Source: Lysobacter sp. HDW10 (lineage in GTDB: Bacteria > Pseudomonadota > Gammaproteobacteria > Xanthomonadales > Xanthomonadaceae). From it: a stretch of 64,000 bases of DNA. Location: positions 1,418,885-1,482,884 of the forward strand of contig NZ_CP049864.1 in the NCBI RefSeq assembly GCF_011300685.1, in the 5' to 3' direction. Below, in pieces: positions 56,714 through 64,000 of the stretch. The translations under genes were made by a program, and so were the position numbers. The notes beneath the pieces were generated by a model. The model saw only the letters and a program-made list of their open reading frames with translations. It made no database searches and had not been told where the DNA came from. Position 1 is the stretch's first letter. Each line of letters starts with the position of its first letter.

Positions 56714-57006
56714 TCGTTATCCACCGATTCGAATTCGACCATCATGTCGAGGTCATAGGCCAATGCATCCATTGCTTCTTGCACTTTTGCGGAGGTTGAT
56801 CGATTCGATACTTCGACCTCGACCTCGTGCACCGTGGGGCCCAGTTCGTCGCTCAATCCGGAAGAGCTTGAATCCGGGTCATCCATGTGCGGCATCAGAT
56901 CCGCGACTTCCTCTACTGAATGGACACCGTCCATCCCCTCCAGCAGATTCATCATGGTTCGAATCTGTCCATCATCACCAGTCATGCGTACACGGAGCAC
57001 AAACAT
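56710..57006 (-). CDS. Acidic 98-aa protein of unknown function
   Basis: The protein begins MFVLRVRMTGDDGQIRTMM with AGGAG about 8 nt before the ATG at 57006. Predicted alternating strands and helices plus an acidic Ser-rich loop (PHMDDPDSSSSG) suggest a ferredoxin-like small domain: beta MFVLRVRM, helix IRTMMNLLEGM, beta VHEVEVEVS, helix AKVQEAMDALAYDL. I do not recognise a family. Its stop overlaps the M1 start (ATGA), giving a coupled three-gene set. Confidence 0.7.
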   Translation of the reverse strand: MFVLRVRMTGDDGQIRTMMNLLEGMDGVHSVEEVADLMPHMDDPDSSSSGLSDELGPTVHEVEVEVSNRSTSAKVQEAMDALAYDLDMMVEFESVDNE

Positions 57007-57043
57007 GGGTGCATCTCCTGTTGCAAAGTGAGGTCTCCCAAGC

Positions 57044-57979
57044 TTACTTGGGCGTACGTACCACGGGCGAAATACTACAAATACCAATATGGTTGGCAGG
57101 GCGCTTGTACCATTCGTCACGCCTGTTGCGGCGCGCTTCGGTCGCGCGGTCGAACCAGGCGGTGTCCGTGCGCAGCACTTGCAACGGAGTACGTTCGGCT
57201 GCCGGGACATCGCTTTCAAGACGAATCGATTGAATCGGCACGCGCTGTGTTGGATCTTCAAAGAACCCCATGGGGGCGGGCCCGCGTGGCGTGGCACTCA
57301 AGTACTCCATGCCCTGCAATACGCGACCGACGACCGTGATGTTTCGATCGAGTCCGCGCGGTGCGTCGCCGATGATCACATAGAGTTCTGCACCGGTGGA
57401 GCTATCGGACTCGTTGCCTCGGCCCGCACCCAAGGTGCCGTAACAGTGGGTCATCCAAGCAGTATGTGTGGCCGGATCACGTGCAGCGGGAAATCCGTTT
57501 GAAAAGCCCGTTTCGGGTGCCCAGCCGTCGACATCTTTCAGACGATGGAAAGGCAAGCCTTTGCTGCTGCGTTCGAATTCGGCCGGAAGTTTCGACTTTG
57601 CGTTTGCCGACAGAGGTCTCGCTTTCGTGGCATCGTCAGCGTCCGGATCGCCAAACTGCACGACGTAATTGTCTTGTGCGCGATAGATCGACAAGCCGTT
57701 CCAGAAGCCGCCATGCGCCAAAGCTTGAATGTTGGCGACGTGTTGCGGGGCAAAGTCGGGCGCGAGCTCGATGATGACGCGCTTGCCATTGGCCAGGTCC
57801 ATGTAAAGCACATGCGAGGGATCTGGCATGCGCCAGGCTTCAGCCGGAGCCGCATCAATGATTTGCTTGGCAGTTTGATAGGTCGGCTTCTCAGCCGGTT
57901 GCTTCGTGGCCGCGTACGCAAACGCATGTGCGCTTAATCCGGCGGTGAGACACGCGAGAAATACAAGGTTCCGGTTCAT
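57044..57979 (-). CDS. Periplasmic cyclophilin-type peptidyl-prolyl isomerase
   Basis: This 311-aa exported protein has signal peptide VFLACLTAGLSAHAFAYA. The cyclophilin fold covers about residues 55-270: MDLANGKRVIIELAPDFAPQHVANI at the N-terminus, the catalytic Arg in SIYRAQDNYVVQFGDP (usual QGGDP is QFGDP here), TLGAGRGNESDSSTGAELYVIIGDAPRGLDRNITVVGRVLQG in the core, written as one region near 185-225. It assists folding of proline-containing secreted proteins. It is on the same strand as and upstream of the 98-aa gene, 37 bp away. Confidence 0.9.
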   Translation of the reverse strand: MNRNLVFLACLTAGLSAHAFAYAATKQPAEKPTYQTAKQIIDAAPAEAWRMPDPSHVLYMDLANGKRVIIELAPDFAPQHVANIQALAHGGFWNGLSIYRAQDNYVVQFGDPDADDATKARPLSANAKSKLPAEFERSSKGLPFHRLKDVDGWAPETGFSNGFPAARDPATHTAWMTHCYGTLGAGRGNESDSSTGAELYVIIGDAPRGLDRNITVVGRVLQGMEYLSATPRGPAPMGFFEDPTQRVPIQSIRLESDVPAAERTPLQVLRTDTAWFDRATEARRNRRDEWYKRPANHIGICSISPVVRTPK

Positions 57980-58020
57980 GCAACGTTCCTTGAGAGGCTC
58001 GTTGCAGGATAGCTTGATTT

Positions 58021-59262
58021 TTAGGCGCGCTGACGTGCGATGAAATCCCGGACCTTCGGGTACACCTGTGTGCGCCAGCGGCGACCACTGAAAATACCGT
58101 AGTGACCGGCACCTTCAATGACCAGCTTTTCTCTGTGATCCGCACTTACGCCCGTGCAGAGATCATGTGCAGCGCTGGTTTGCCCCACACCTGAAATATC
58201 ATCCAATTCGCCTTCAATCGTCATGATGGAAGAACGGATCTTGGAGGGGTCGACGCGTTCGCCATGGATGTCCCACAGACCGCGCGGCAACAGGTGGTCT
58301 TGGAAGACAATGCGAATGCAATCCAAATAGTAGTCGGCCGGCATATCCAACACCGCGTTGTATTCGTCGTAGAAGCGACGGTGCGTTTGCGCCGTTTCCA
58401 GATCGCCTTTGACAAGGTCGCGATAGAAGTCCCAATGCGATACGGCATGACGTTCGGGATTCATGGCAATGAAGCCCATGTGTTGCAAAAAGCCGGGATA
58501 GACGCGACGACCTGCACCGGGATAATTCGCCGGCACGATGTGAATCACATTTTGTTCGAACCAACTGTATGGATGGCGCGTCGCCAAATTGTTGACAGAC
58601 GTGGGCGAGCGACGCGTGTCGATTGGGCCACCCATCATGATCAATGAAGTCGGCGTAGGTTCACCGCGCGCAGCCATCAATGACACTGCAGCCAAGGTCG
58701 GCACCGTCGGTTGGCACACACTGATCACGTGCAGATCATCTGCGCCAATTTCACGAATGAAGTCTTCGATGTAGGTCACGTAGTCTTCGAGTGAGAACTC
58801 ACCTTCGCTGACCGGCACCATGCGGGCATCGACCCAGTCCGTGATAAATACATTGTGGTCTTGAAGCAAGCTGCCAACGGTATCGCGCAACAAAGTGGCG
58901 TGATGGCCCGAGAGCGGTGCAACGACCAAAACATTGGCAGCATTCGTCAATCGTTTGACGGTTGCCGAGTCATCTGACAAACGATTGAAGTGTTCCAAAT
59001 TGCAGAAGGGCTTCGCGAGAACGGTGCGTTGCAAAACAGCACACTCTTTTCCATTCACCTCGACACGATCGATGCCGAAGCGGGGCTTTTCATAATCTTT
59101 GGCCAAGCGGTGGAAGAGTTCGAAGCCTGCAGCCGCGCGGTCTGCCCAAGGGAGTTGGGACATCCAACTGCCTTGTGAGGAATACATTTGTGCGCCGGCA
59201 TCTGCCAGGAATGTCCAAGGCTGTAGCCATGCACGCGTGTATTCATTCAATTGATAAAACAT
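58021..59262 (-). CDS. phaZ: Intracellular poly(3-hydroxybutyrate) depolymerase
   Basis: This 413-aa alpha/beta hydrolase belongs to the PhaZ family that mobilises cytoplasmic PHB granules. The N-terminal pattern MFYQLNEYTRAWLQPW is family-specific. The nucleophile is Cys in VISVCQPTVPTLAA instead of the usual Ser. The catalytic Asp lies near MTIEGELDDISG, and His is in EGAGHYGIFSG followed by RRWRTQVYPKVRDFI. No PHA synthase or phasin gene is present in the window; 3-hydroxybutyrate dehydrogenase lies 2.3 kb downstream in coordinates. Confidence 0.92.
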   Translation of the reverse strand: MFYQLNEYTRAWLQPWTFLADAGAQMYSSQGSWMSQLPWADRAAAGFELFHRLAKDYEKPRFGIDRVEVNGKECAVLQRTVLAKPFCNLEHFNRLSDDSATVKRLTNAANVLVVAPLSGHHATLLRDTVGSLLQDHNVFITDWVDARMVPVSEGEFSLEDYVTYIEDFIREIGADDLHVISVCQPTVPTLAAVSLMAARGEPTPTSLIMMGGPIDTRRSPTSVNNLATRHPYSWFEQNVIHIVPANYPGAGRRVYPGFLQHMGFIAMNPERHAVSHWDFYRDLVKGDLETAQTHRRFYDEYNAVLDMPADYYLDCIRIVFQDHLLPRGLWDIHGERVDPSKIRSSIMTIEGELDDISGVGQTSAAHDLCTGVSADHREKLVIEGAGHYGIFSGRRWRTQVYPKVRDFIARQRA

Positions 59263-59323
59263 GCAGTTCTCCGCTTGTGCATTGCAGCATAGCGCACTCA
59301 GCAGTCATTTTTCGTGCGCAACC

Positions 59324-59917
59324 TCACCGTTTTTCCAGTCCGGTCAGCGGATGATCGGCGTCGATCCAACAGTGATTGCCCAGCGCCTGCATGCCCAATG
59401 CCTCGAGGCGACGGGTATAAAACGACGCAGGACGTTGATGAAAATCGTGGAAATCACCTTCCAGAGCGTCGCCGCGCACAAAAGTCGGCAGGCACAAGAT
59501 GCCACCCGTCAGTTCGACGAGGCCCGGTAGCCCGCGGTCAATTTCTCGTGGTGTGAGGTAGTGCAGCACGTCTGAACAGACCACGAGGTCCGCAGGCGGG
59601 CAAGGACGCAACATCTCGAAATCCGCGAATCGCGCGAAATGAATGTTCCGACGTGCGCCGAATTTACGTACCGCGTACTCGCTCGAATCAAAACCCATAT
59701 AGCGCGCCTTCGGGCGCAGCCGCTTCAAGATCGGTTGCCAAGGTCCTTCACCACAGCCGATATCCAGAACGCTGTGAATAGGGCGCTCCAAGTGGTACTC
59801 GGCGGTTGCAACCGCCAAGGTCACTAGGCGCTCGACTTCCGCACGCGTGCCAATCGTGCGGCCGCGATACCAGCGGTCGAAGTACTTTTGATCGTAGATT
59901 TTTGGGGAATTACGCAT
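59324..59917 (-). CDS. Class I SAM-dependent methyltransferase
   Basis: This 197-aa Rossmann-fold enzyme has the SAM motif VLDIGCGEGPWQPIL, then YMGFDSSEYAVRK and the post-motif DLVVCSDVLHYLTPREI. The N-terminus YDQKYFDRWYRGRTIGT is conserved in a set of small methyltransferases. The acceptor is unknown. It is divergent from the HemJ-like gene, whose start is only 39 bp away. Confidence 0.87.
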   Translation of the reverse strand: MRNSPKIYDQKYFDRWYRGRTIGTRAEVERLVTLAVATAEYHLERPIHSVLDIGCGEGPWQPILKRLRPKARYMGFDSSEYAVRKFGARRNIHFARFADFEMLRPCPPADLVVCSDVLHYLTPREIDRGLPGLVELTGGILCLPTFVRGDALEGDFHDFHQRPASFYTRRLEALGMQALGNHCWIDADHPLTGLEKR

Positions 59918-59956
59918 TCGGCCTATGATGTCTGAATCTCACGGGAAGAATAGTCT

Positions 59957-60382
59957 ATGGCGACGTGGTACCCCTTGATTAAAACATTGCATCTGGTTTT
60001 CGCGATTGCCTTCATGTCGTGCGTGTTCTATTTGCCGCGAATCTTGGTCAATATTGCTGAGGTCGGTGATGCGGCAGAAGTGCGTGCGCGACTCATCTTG
60101 ATGGGCAAGCGACTCATGCGTTTCGGCCACATGATGTTCGGCGTCATGCTGATCTTCGGTCTTGTCCTGTGGTTAGGCTTCAAGATTCAAGGTGGATGGC
60201 TGCACGCCAAAGTGTTGATCGTGGCTGTCCTGTTTGCTTATTACATTTGGATTGGCCGCATGCTGAAGTCCGCCGACGCGGGCCAACGCTTGGCAAGTTC
60301 AAAGCAACTTCGATGGATCAATGAGATTCCCGTGTTGCTGTTGCTCGTCGTGGTTTGGCTGGTCATCGCCAAACCCTTCTAA
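59957..60382 (+). CDS. CopD/HemJ family membrane protein
   Basis: This 141-aa protein has four hydrophobic helices and conserved His in TLHLVFAIAF and RFGHMMFGVM, plus Lys in WLHAKVLIVA. The pattern WYPLIKTLHLVF...FYLPRILVNIAE matches the HemJ group, a haem-binding protoporphyrinogen IX oxidase that replaces HemG/HemY in many bacteria. HemJ activity is inferred from the family only. The stop is 3 bp from the convergent patatin gene. Confidence 0.82.
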   Translation: MATWYPLIKTLHLVFAIAFMSCVFYLPRILVNIAEVGDAAEVRARLILMGKRLMRFGHMMFGVMLIFGLVLWLGFKIQGGWLHAKVLIVAVLFAYYIWIGRMLKSADAGQRLASSKQLRWINEIPVLLLLVVVWLVIAKPF

Positions 60383-60385
60383 ACG

Positions 60386-61606
60386 CTATTCGGGCTTCAC
60401 CTGAGACTTCTCGGCATTGCGGTGCACATCGTGCACTGCATAGCCCTTGGCGCGATCCGGCAGTTTTAAAAACTCAGGATGCGCCATCGTCATACGGGTA
60501 TCGCGTAGGCCGCTTTCCCAGTGTTCGCGCATCGCGAACTTTCCAAATGCGTAGTCTTTGAAATTCTCTTCGTGCGACTTCGCCTGATAGATGAAGTGCA
60601 CGATGTTGAACACGCGATCGTCGAGCCAAGGTGCAAGCGCTGCTTCGAGTTCGTCTGGCACTTTCTTATCGGGTAGTCGCTTGATGAGTTCACCCAGTGC
60701 GGTGCGCAAGCGTTGTGTACGCGCGACCATGTCAGTGCCGTGACGCGTCCTGCTGGAGTACTGAATGTCTTTCTGGCGCTCGAGCACCTCAAGCATCGAG
60801 TTTGGCATCGGCCCGCGTGCACTCCACAGATCGACTTGCAATGCCAACGTGTCTTCGCGCGGCCATAGATCGAGTACGTACTCGAGCGGTGTATTTGAAA
60901 TCAGCCCGCCGTCCCAGTACGCCACGCCATCAATTTCCACCGCAGGAAAGGCGGGCGGTAACGCGCCAGACGCCATGATGTGTTCTGGCCTGATCTTGGT
61001 TTCTCGACTGTCGAAGTAGCGGAAGTTACCGGTCGTCACTTCCGCAGCACCCACGGTCAAGCGGCAACTGTCTTTGTGATTGATGCGATCGAAATCGACA
61101 CAGCGTTCCAATGTCTGCTTTAAGGGCGCTGTGTCGTAGAAACTTGTCGCTGCATCGCCGCCGCCCAAGTTGAAGAAGGGTGACACCGGTCTGGATTCAA
61201 AGAAGCCGGATTGGCCATTGAGCATCGCTGCCCCCGCACTCAAAGCGGCCGCCCAAGAATGCGTTAAGTCGGTTTGCGGAAACGCGGACAACATACTCCG
61301 CATATACGTGGCCGGCATCGACAACGCGTCGCCAGGGTGACTGATTTGATCCCAAAAACTCTTGAGTTGCGCCAACCGCTCTTCAGGGGGATTGCCCGCA
61401 ATGATCGCGGCATTGATGGCGCCAATTGAAATGCCCGCGAGCCAATTGGGCAGGACACCGGCTTCCGTCAGTCCTTCATAGACACCGCACTGGTACGCGC
61501 CCAAGGCGCCACCGCCTTGGAGTACCAGTGCAATCGTCGGGTATTCCGCCGCGCACGCTTGGATACGGTCAAGCCGATCCTGATGCTTAGTTGATGTGCC
61601 AGCCAT
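60386..61606 (-). CDS. Patatin-like phospholipase with DUF3734
   Basis: This 406-aa acyl hydrolase has the patatin core (about residues 25-235). The oxyanion glycines are in [20 protein letters not shown], nucleophile Ser is in [15 protein letters not shown] (GxSxG), and the Asp dyad is in [18 protein letters not shown]. The DUF3734-like C-terminal part starts near [15 protein letters not shown]. In other bacteria such genes sit beside 3-hydroxybutyrate dehydrogenase in PHB-related loci. Its start overlaps the end of that gene by 20 bp here, so they are co-transcribed. Confidence 0.9.
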   Translation of the reverse strand: MAGTSTKHQDRLDRIQACAAEYPTIALVLQGGGALGAYQCGVYEGLTEAGVLPNWLAGISIGAINAAIIAGNPPEERLAQLKSFWDQISHPGDALSMPATYMRSMLSAFPQTDLTHSWAAALSAGAAMLNGQSGFFESRPVSPFFNLGGGDAATSFYDTAPLKQTLERCVDFDRINHKDSCRLTVGAAEVTTGNFRYFDSRETKIRPEHIMASGALPPAFPAVEIDGVAYWDGGLISNTPLEYVLDLWPREDTLALQVDLWSARGPMPNSMLEVLERQKDIQYSSRTRHGTDMVARTQRLRTALGELIKRLPDKKVPDELEAALAPWLDDRVFNIVHFIYQAKSHEENFKDYAFGKFAMREHWESGLRDTRMTMAHPEFLKLPDRAKGYAVHDVHRNAEKSQVKPE

Positions 61607-62375
61607 GGCTGACGATGATGCTTTGACCGGTCAAGGCATTGGTTTCAAAAGCGGCGAGGAACAAGGCGACATTGGCAACGTCATCGACGGTCGTGAACTC
61701 GCCATCGACGGTTTCTTTCAACATCACGTTCTTAATCACTTCCTCTTCGCTGATGCCGAGCTCCTTTGCTTGCTCAGGAATCTGCTTGTCCACCAAAGCC
61801 GTGCGCACGAAACCCGGACAAATCACGTTCGAACGGATGCCAAGCTTGCCGCCTTCTTTCGCAATGACGCGAGCCAAACCCAGCAGGCCATGCTTCGCAG
61901 TCACATACGGCGCCTTGAGTGGCGAAGCCTCATGCGAGTGCACCGAGCCCATCATGATGATGGCGCCGCCCGCTTTGCGTTTTTCCATATCGCGCATGCA
62001 TTCTCGCGCAGTCAAGAACGCGCCGTCGCAATGAATGGCGAGCATCTTCTTCCAGTCTTCGAAGGCGAAGTCGGTGATCTTGTTGATGATCTGAATGCCG
62101 GCGTTAGAGACCAGCACATCGACTTTGCCCCATTCGCCGACCACTTTGGCAATGCCGTCGATGACTTGCTGTTCTTGGGTGACGTCCATGGCCACTGCAA
62201 GCGCTTCGCCACCCGCAGCGCGAATTTCTTGCGCTGCCGCTTCGGCAGCATCGATCTTCAAGTCTGCGATTGCGACACGTGCGCCGGCCTGTGCATACAC
62301 TTCGGCGATTCGCTTGCCGATGCCATTGGCTGCGCCAGTGACGACGCAGACCTTATTTTTCAACGAGGTGTTCAT
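61587..62375 (-). CDS. bdhA: 3-hydroxybutyrate dehydrogenase
   Basis: This short-chain dehydrogenase (262 aa) interconverts 3-hydroxybutyrate and acetoacetate with NAD. Motifs: the NAD site [21 protein letters not shown] in LVSNAGIQI, catalytic Ser in [23 protein letters not shown] (region about 140-162, with YxxxK) and the characteristic C-terminal [15 protein letters not shown] precedes the ATG at 62375. With phaZ and the patatin gene it forms a PHB-mobilisation neighbourhood. Confidence 0.92.
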   Translation of the reverse strand: MNTSLKNKVCVVTGAANGIGKRIAEVYAQAGARVAIADLKIDAAEAAAQEIRAAGGEALAVAMDVTQEQQVIDGIAKVVGEWGKVDVLVSNAGIQIINKITDFAFEDWKKMLAIHCDGAFLTARECMRDMEKRKAGGAIIMMGSVHSHEASPLKAPYVTAKHGLLGLARVIAKEGGKLGIRSNVICPGFVRTALVDKQIPEQAKELGISEEEVIKNVMLKETVDGEFTTVDDVANVALFLAAFETNALTGQSIIVSHGWHIN

Positions 62376-62433
62376 TCAAGCTCCTTTCAGTCCTTTGATT
62401 ATCGAGCTTCAATACGAAGCATCACGTGAAAAA

Positions 62434-64000
62434 CTAGCGATTGTCGGTGCCTACGAACTTCGTAGGGTCAGGGAGTGTTGTTGGAACCCCTTGAACGCAC
62501 GTGGATTTTGCACAGAGTGCGGAGCGCAAGCGCGGGCTCGATTGCAAGAGGAAATGGAAGATGGTGTTTTCTTCGACATTACCGCGTACGGCATTGGCAC
62601 CTGCACCCCACGCCCACACACCGACGTCATCACCGCCATGTGTTTCGGAACCCATCGGCACCAAAGCCTCTTGCATGTAATCGGGATCTTCGGTGTTGAC
62701 GTTTTCAAGATTCGGACGCGCGTTCAACGGACGCTTGTAGTTGCGCACTTCGTGACCAAACTTTTTCGGTCCTTCTGCTTGCTGCGAGGTCGCACCGACA
62801 TTGCCCGGGCCATTTGCGTAGACCAAGGTGGTGTACGGAAGGCCAGACGCATCGCGTGCGTACTTCGTAGCGTCACTCGATTCGCCACTGCCGCCTTTCA
62901 CCTTGCCCAAGATGGGGTTGCCGCGCGCGGGGTAACCGACGAAGGTCAAGGTATGCGAGTGGTCTGCCGTCACGATCATCAAGGTATCTGCCGGATCGGA
63001 CATTTCTTGTGCGGCGCGCACAGCATCAGACAATGCAACCGTGTCAGAGAGCGCGCGATAGGCATTCCCTGCGTGGTTTGCATGGTCAATACGGCCGCCT
63101 TCCACTAACAACACGTAGCCATTGGGCTGAGCTTTCAGGCGCGTGATCGCGGCGCGTGTCATCTCTGCGAGCGAAGGTTCGCCAGCGCCGTCACGGGCGC
63201 GATCATGCTCGTATTGCATGTGGCTTGGTTCAAACAAGGCGAGTAGGGCACCTGAGGTCGGTGCGGCGCGCAATTGTTGTTCGTTCCACACATAGGTGCC
63301 ATCAGGATGGCGCGCTTTCCAATCTGCAATCAAATCTCTGCCATCACGACGCGCACCCTTTTTGTTCGGATACTCGGGATCCGTTTGTTGTGCCGTCATG
63401 AATCGCGCACGACCGCCGCCCATCAAAACATCGGGCCCGTGACCAAACCGGGTTTCAACCATTTGACGCGCAATGTCGACGCACCCGGCTTCGACATCTT
63501 TCGGTTTGAGTTTGGTGTCGTCTTCCCAGTTGCGATCTGCACTGTGACTAAACGTTGCGCCGGGTGTGGCATGGGTCACCCGCGCGGTGGACACGACGCC
63601 GGTGGCCATACCGCTGGATGCGGCGAGTTCCCACAAGGTCAACAACTCAGCTTTGCGCGCACTGCTGCAATCTCCGCGCGGCGCAGTTTGGCCGATGCTC
63701 AATACACCTAAGCGCGTTTTGACGCCCGTCGCCATGGCGGACATGGTGCCGGCGGAGTCAGGCGTCTGCGAATCCGTGTTGTAGGTACGGCTCAGTGCGG
63801 TGTGCGGCCAGCGCTCCCAAGACAGACGATTCTCTTCACCGCTGCCCCCTTTGCTTTGCCCTTCGAAAATCCGTGCGGCGGCAACCGTGGTCAGGCTCAT
63901 GCCGTCACCCACAAACAGAATCAGATTCTTGGCGCGGCCTTTCGAGGCGCCCAAGTTGGCCGCTTCGGCAGCACCTTGGTTAAACCACCACGCGGGCGTT
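62434..64000 (-). CDS. phoA: Alkaline phosphatase (5' end outside window)
   Basis: This alkaline-phosphatase family enzyme hydrolyses phosphomonoesters outside the cytoplasm. The frame is open to the window edge, reading TPAWWFNQGAAEAANLG before GASKGRAKNLILFVGDGMS, so the start and signal peptide are missing; the TTG at 63954 is internal. Metal and nucleophile motifs: VGDGMSLTT, TPDSAGTMSAMATGVKT with nucleophile Ser, VEGGRIDHANH, VTADHSHTL and SETHGGDDVGVWA. About 520 residues are visible. It lies upstream of and on the same strand as bdhA, 58 bp away. Confidence 0.93.
   Translation of the reverse strand, partial: TPAWWFNQGAAEAANLGASKGRAKNLILFVGDGMSLTTVAAARIFEGQSKGGSGEENRLSWERWPHTALSRTYNTDSQTPDSAGTMSAMATGVKTRLGVLSIGQTAPRGDCSSARKAELLTLWELAASSGMATGVVSTARVTHATPGATFSHSADRNWEDDTKLKPKDVEAGCVDIARQMVETRFGHGPDVLMGGGRARFMTAQQTDPEYPNKKGARRDGRDLIADWKARHPDGTYVWNEQQLRAAPTSGALLALFEPSHMQYEHDRARDGAGEPSLAEMTRAAITRLKAQPNGYVLLVEGGRIDHANHAGNAYRALSDTVALSDAVRAAQEMSDPADTLMIVTADHSHTLTFVGYPARGNPILGKVKGGSGESSDATKYARDASGLPYTTLVYANGPGNVGATSQQAEGPKKFGHEVRNYKRPLNARPNLENVNTEDPDYMQEALVPMGSETHGGDDVGVWAWGAGANAVRGNVEENTIFHFLLQSSPRLRSALCAKSTCVQGVPTTLPDPTKFVGTDNR

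Noticed and set aside
63952-63954. TTG as the start of the alkaline phosphatase
   Set aside because: The conserved family stretch WWFNQGAAEAA continues in frame upstream to the window edge, so the gene is cut by the window rather than starting here.
1-64000. CRISPR array, prophage, insertion sequence or integrated island
   Set aside because: No spaced repeat series, integrase, transposase or tRNA-attachment pattern was seen. Gene content and codon use look uniform along the window.

Overview
The window looks like a continuous stretch of chromosome from a Lysobacteraceae (Xanthomonadaceae) gammaproteobacterium of moderate GC. The strongest pointers are the arginine cluster, which contains an acetylornithine-type carbamoyltransferase and an N-acetylglutamate kinase fused to a GNAT synthase domain, both typical of this family. 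Tandem S46 and M13 secreted peptidases, an OmpA with calcium-type repeats, and a zur-merC pair fit the same group. I see no tRNA, rRNA, CRISPR, prophage or insertion sequence. Nearly all DNA is coding, and only one gene-free stretch exceeds 300 bp (14877-15400, upstream of the OmpA gene).

Layout. 1-7.3 kb: end of secD, secF, an inositol-phosphatase family gene, trmJ, an exoD/CNNM-CBS pair, an alkyltransferase-like protein and a 2OG-Fe(II) oxygenase. 7.3-15 kb: rhomboid protease, two tandem M13 peptidases (the downstream one apparently dead), a beta-CASP metallo-beta-lactamase, a GST and a cell-wall hydrolase. 15-20 kb: OmpA, a small secreted protein, a pseudouridine synthase and the tdh-kbl threonine-degradation operon. 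20-29.4 kb: two S46 dipeptidyl-peptidases with different predicted S1 specificity, folC, a double-SPOR protein, purF, a ferritin-like DUF455 gene and a 55-aa membrane protein. 29.4-33 kb: lpxH, gltX, zur, a merC-like gene under a probable Zur-controlled leaderless promoter, and the ribosomal protein THX gene. 33-45.6 kb: hutI and hutF, then the argF'-G-E-B-C-H operon, an NPP-type phosphodiesterase and hutU. 45.6-54 kb: dbpA, a small membrane protein, a class-C-type serine hydrolase, a degenerate HD-GYP protein overlapping a GGDEF-EAL protein, and an ABC exporter. 54-64 kb: a coupled three-gene set (98-aa protein, M1 peptidase, membrane protein), a cyclophilin, PHB-mobilisation genes (phaZ, patatin, 3-hydroxybutyrate dehydrogenase), a methyltransferase, a HemJ-like protein and the 3' part of an alkaline phosphatase gene.

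How genes work together. Secreted peptidases (S46, M13, M1) and amino-acid catabolism (tdh/kbl, hut) suggest a protein-feeding lifestyle. Histidine-derived glutamate could feed the adjacent arginine operon.

The most interesting signal is in front of argF'. A 29-codon ORF ends with three closely spaced Arg codons and is followed by mutually exclusive hairpins and a strong intrinsic terminator. This has the full architecture of a ribosome-mediated arginine attenuator. Next in interest are the Zur box that overlaps both a -10 element and the merC start codon, the M13 pseudopeptidase, and the MN-GYP / GEADC-ESL cyclic-di-GMP pair. All functional statements come from reading the sequence; no searches or alignments were run.
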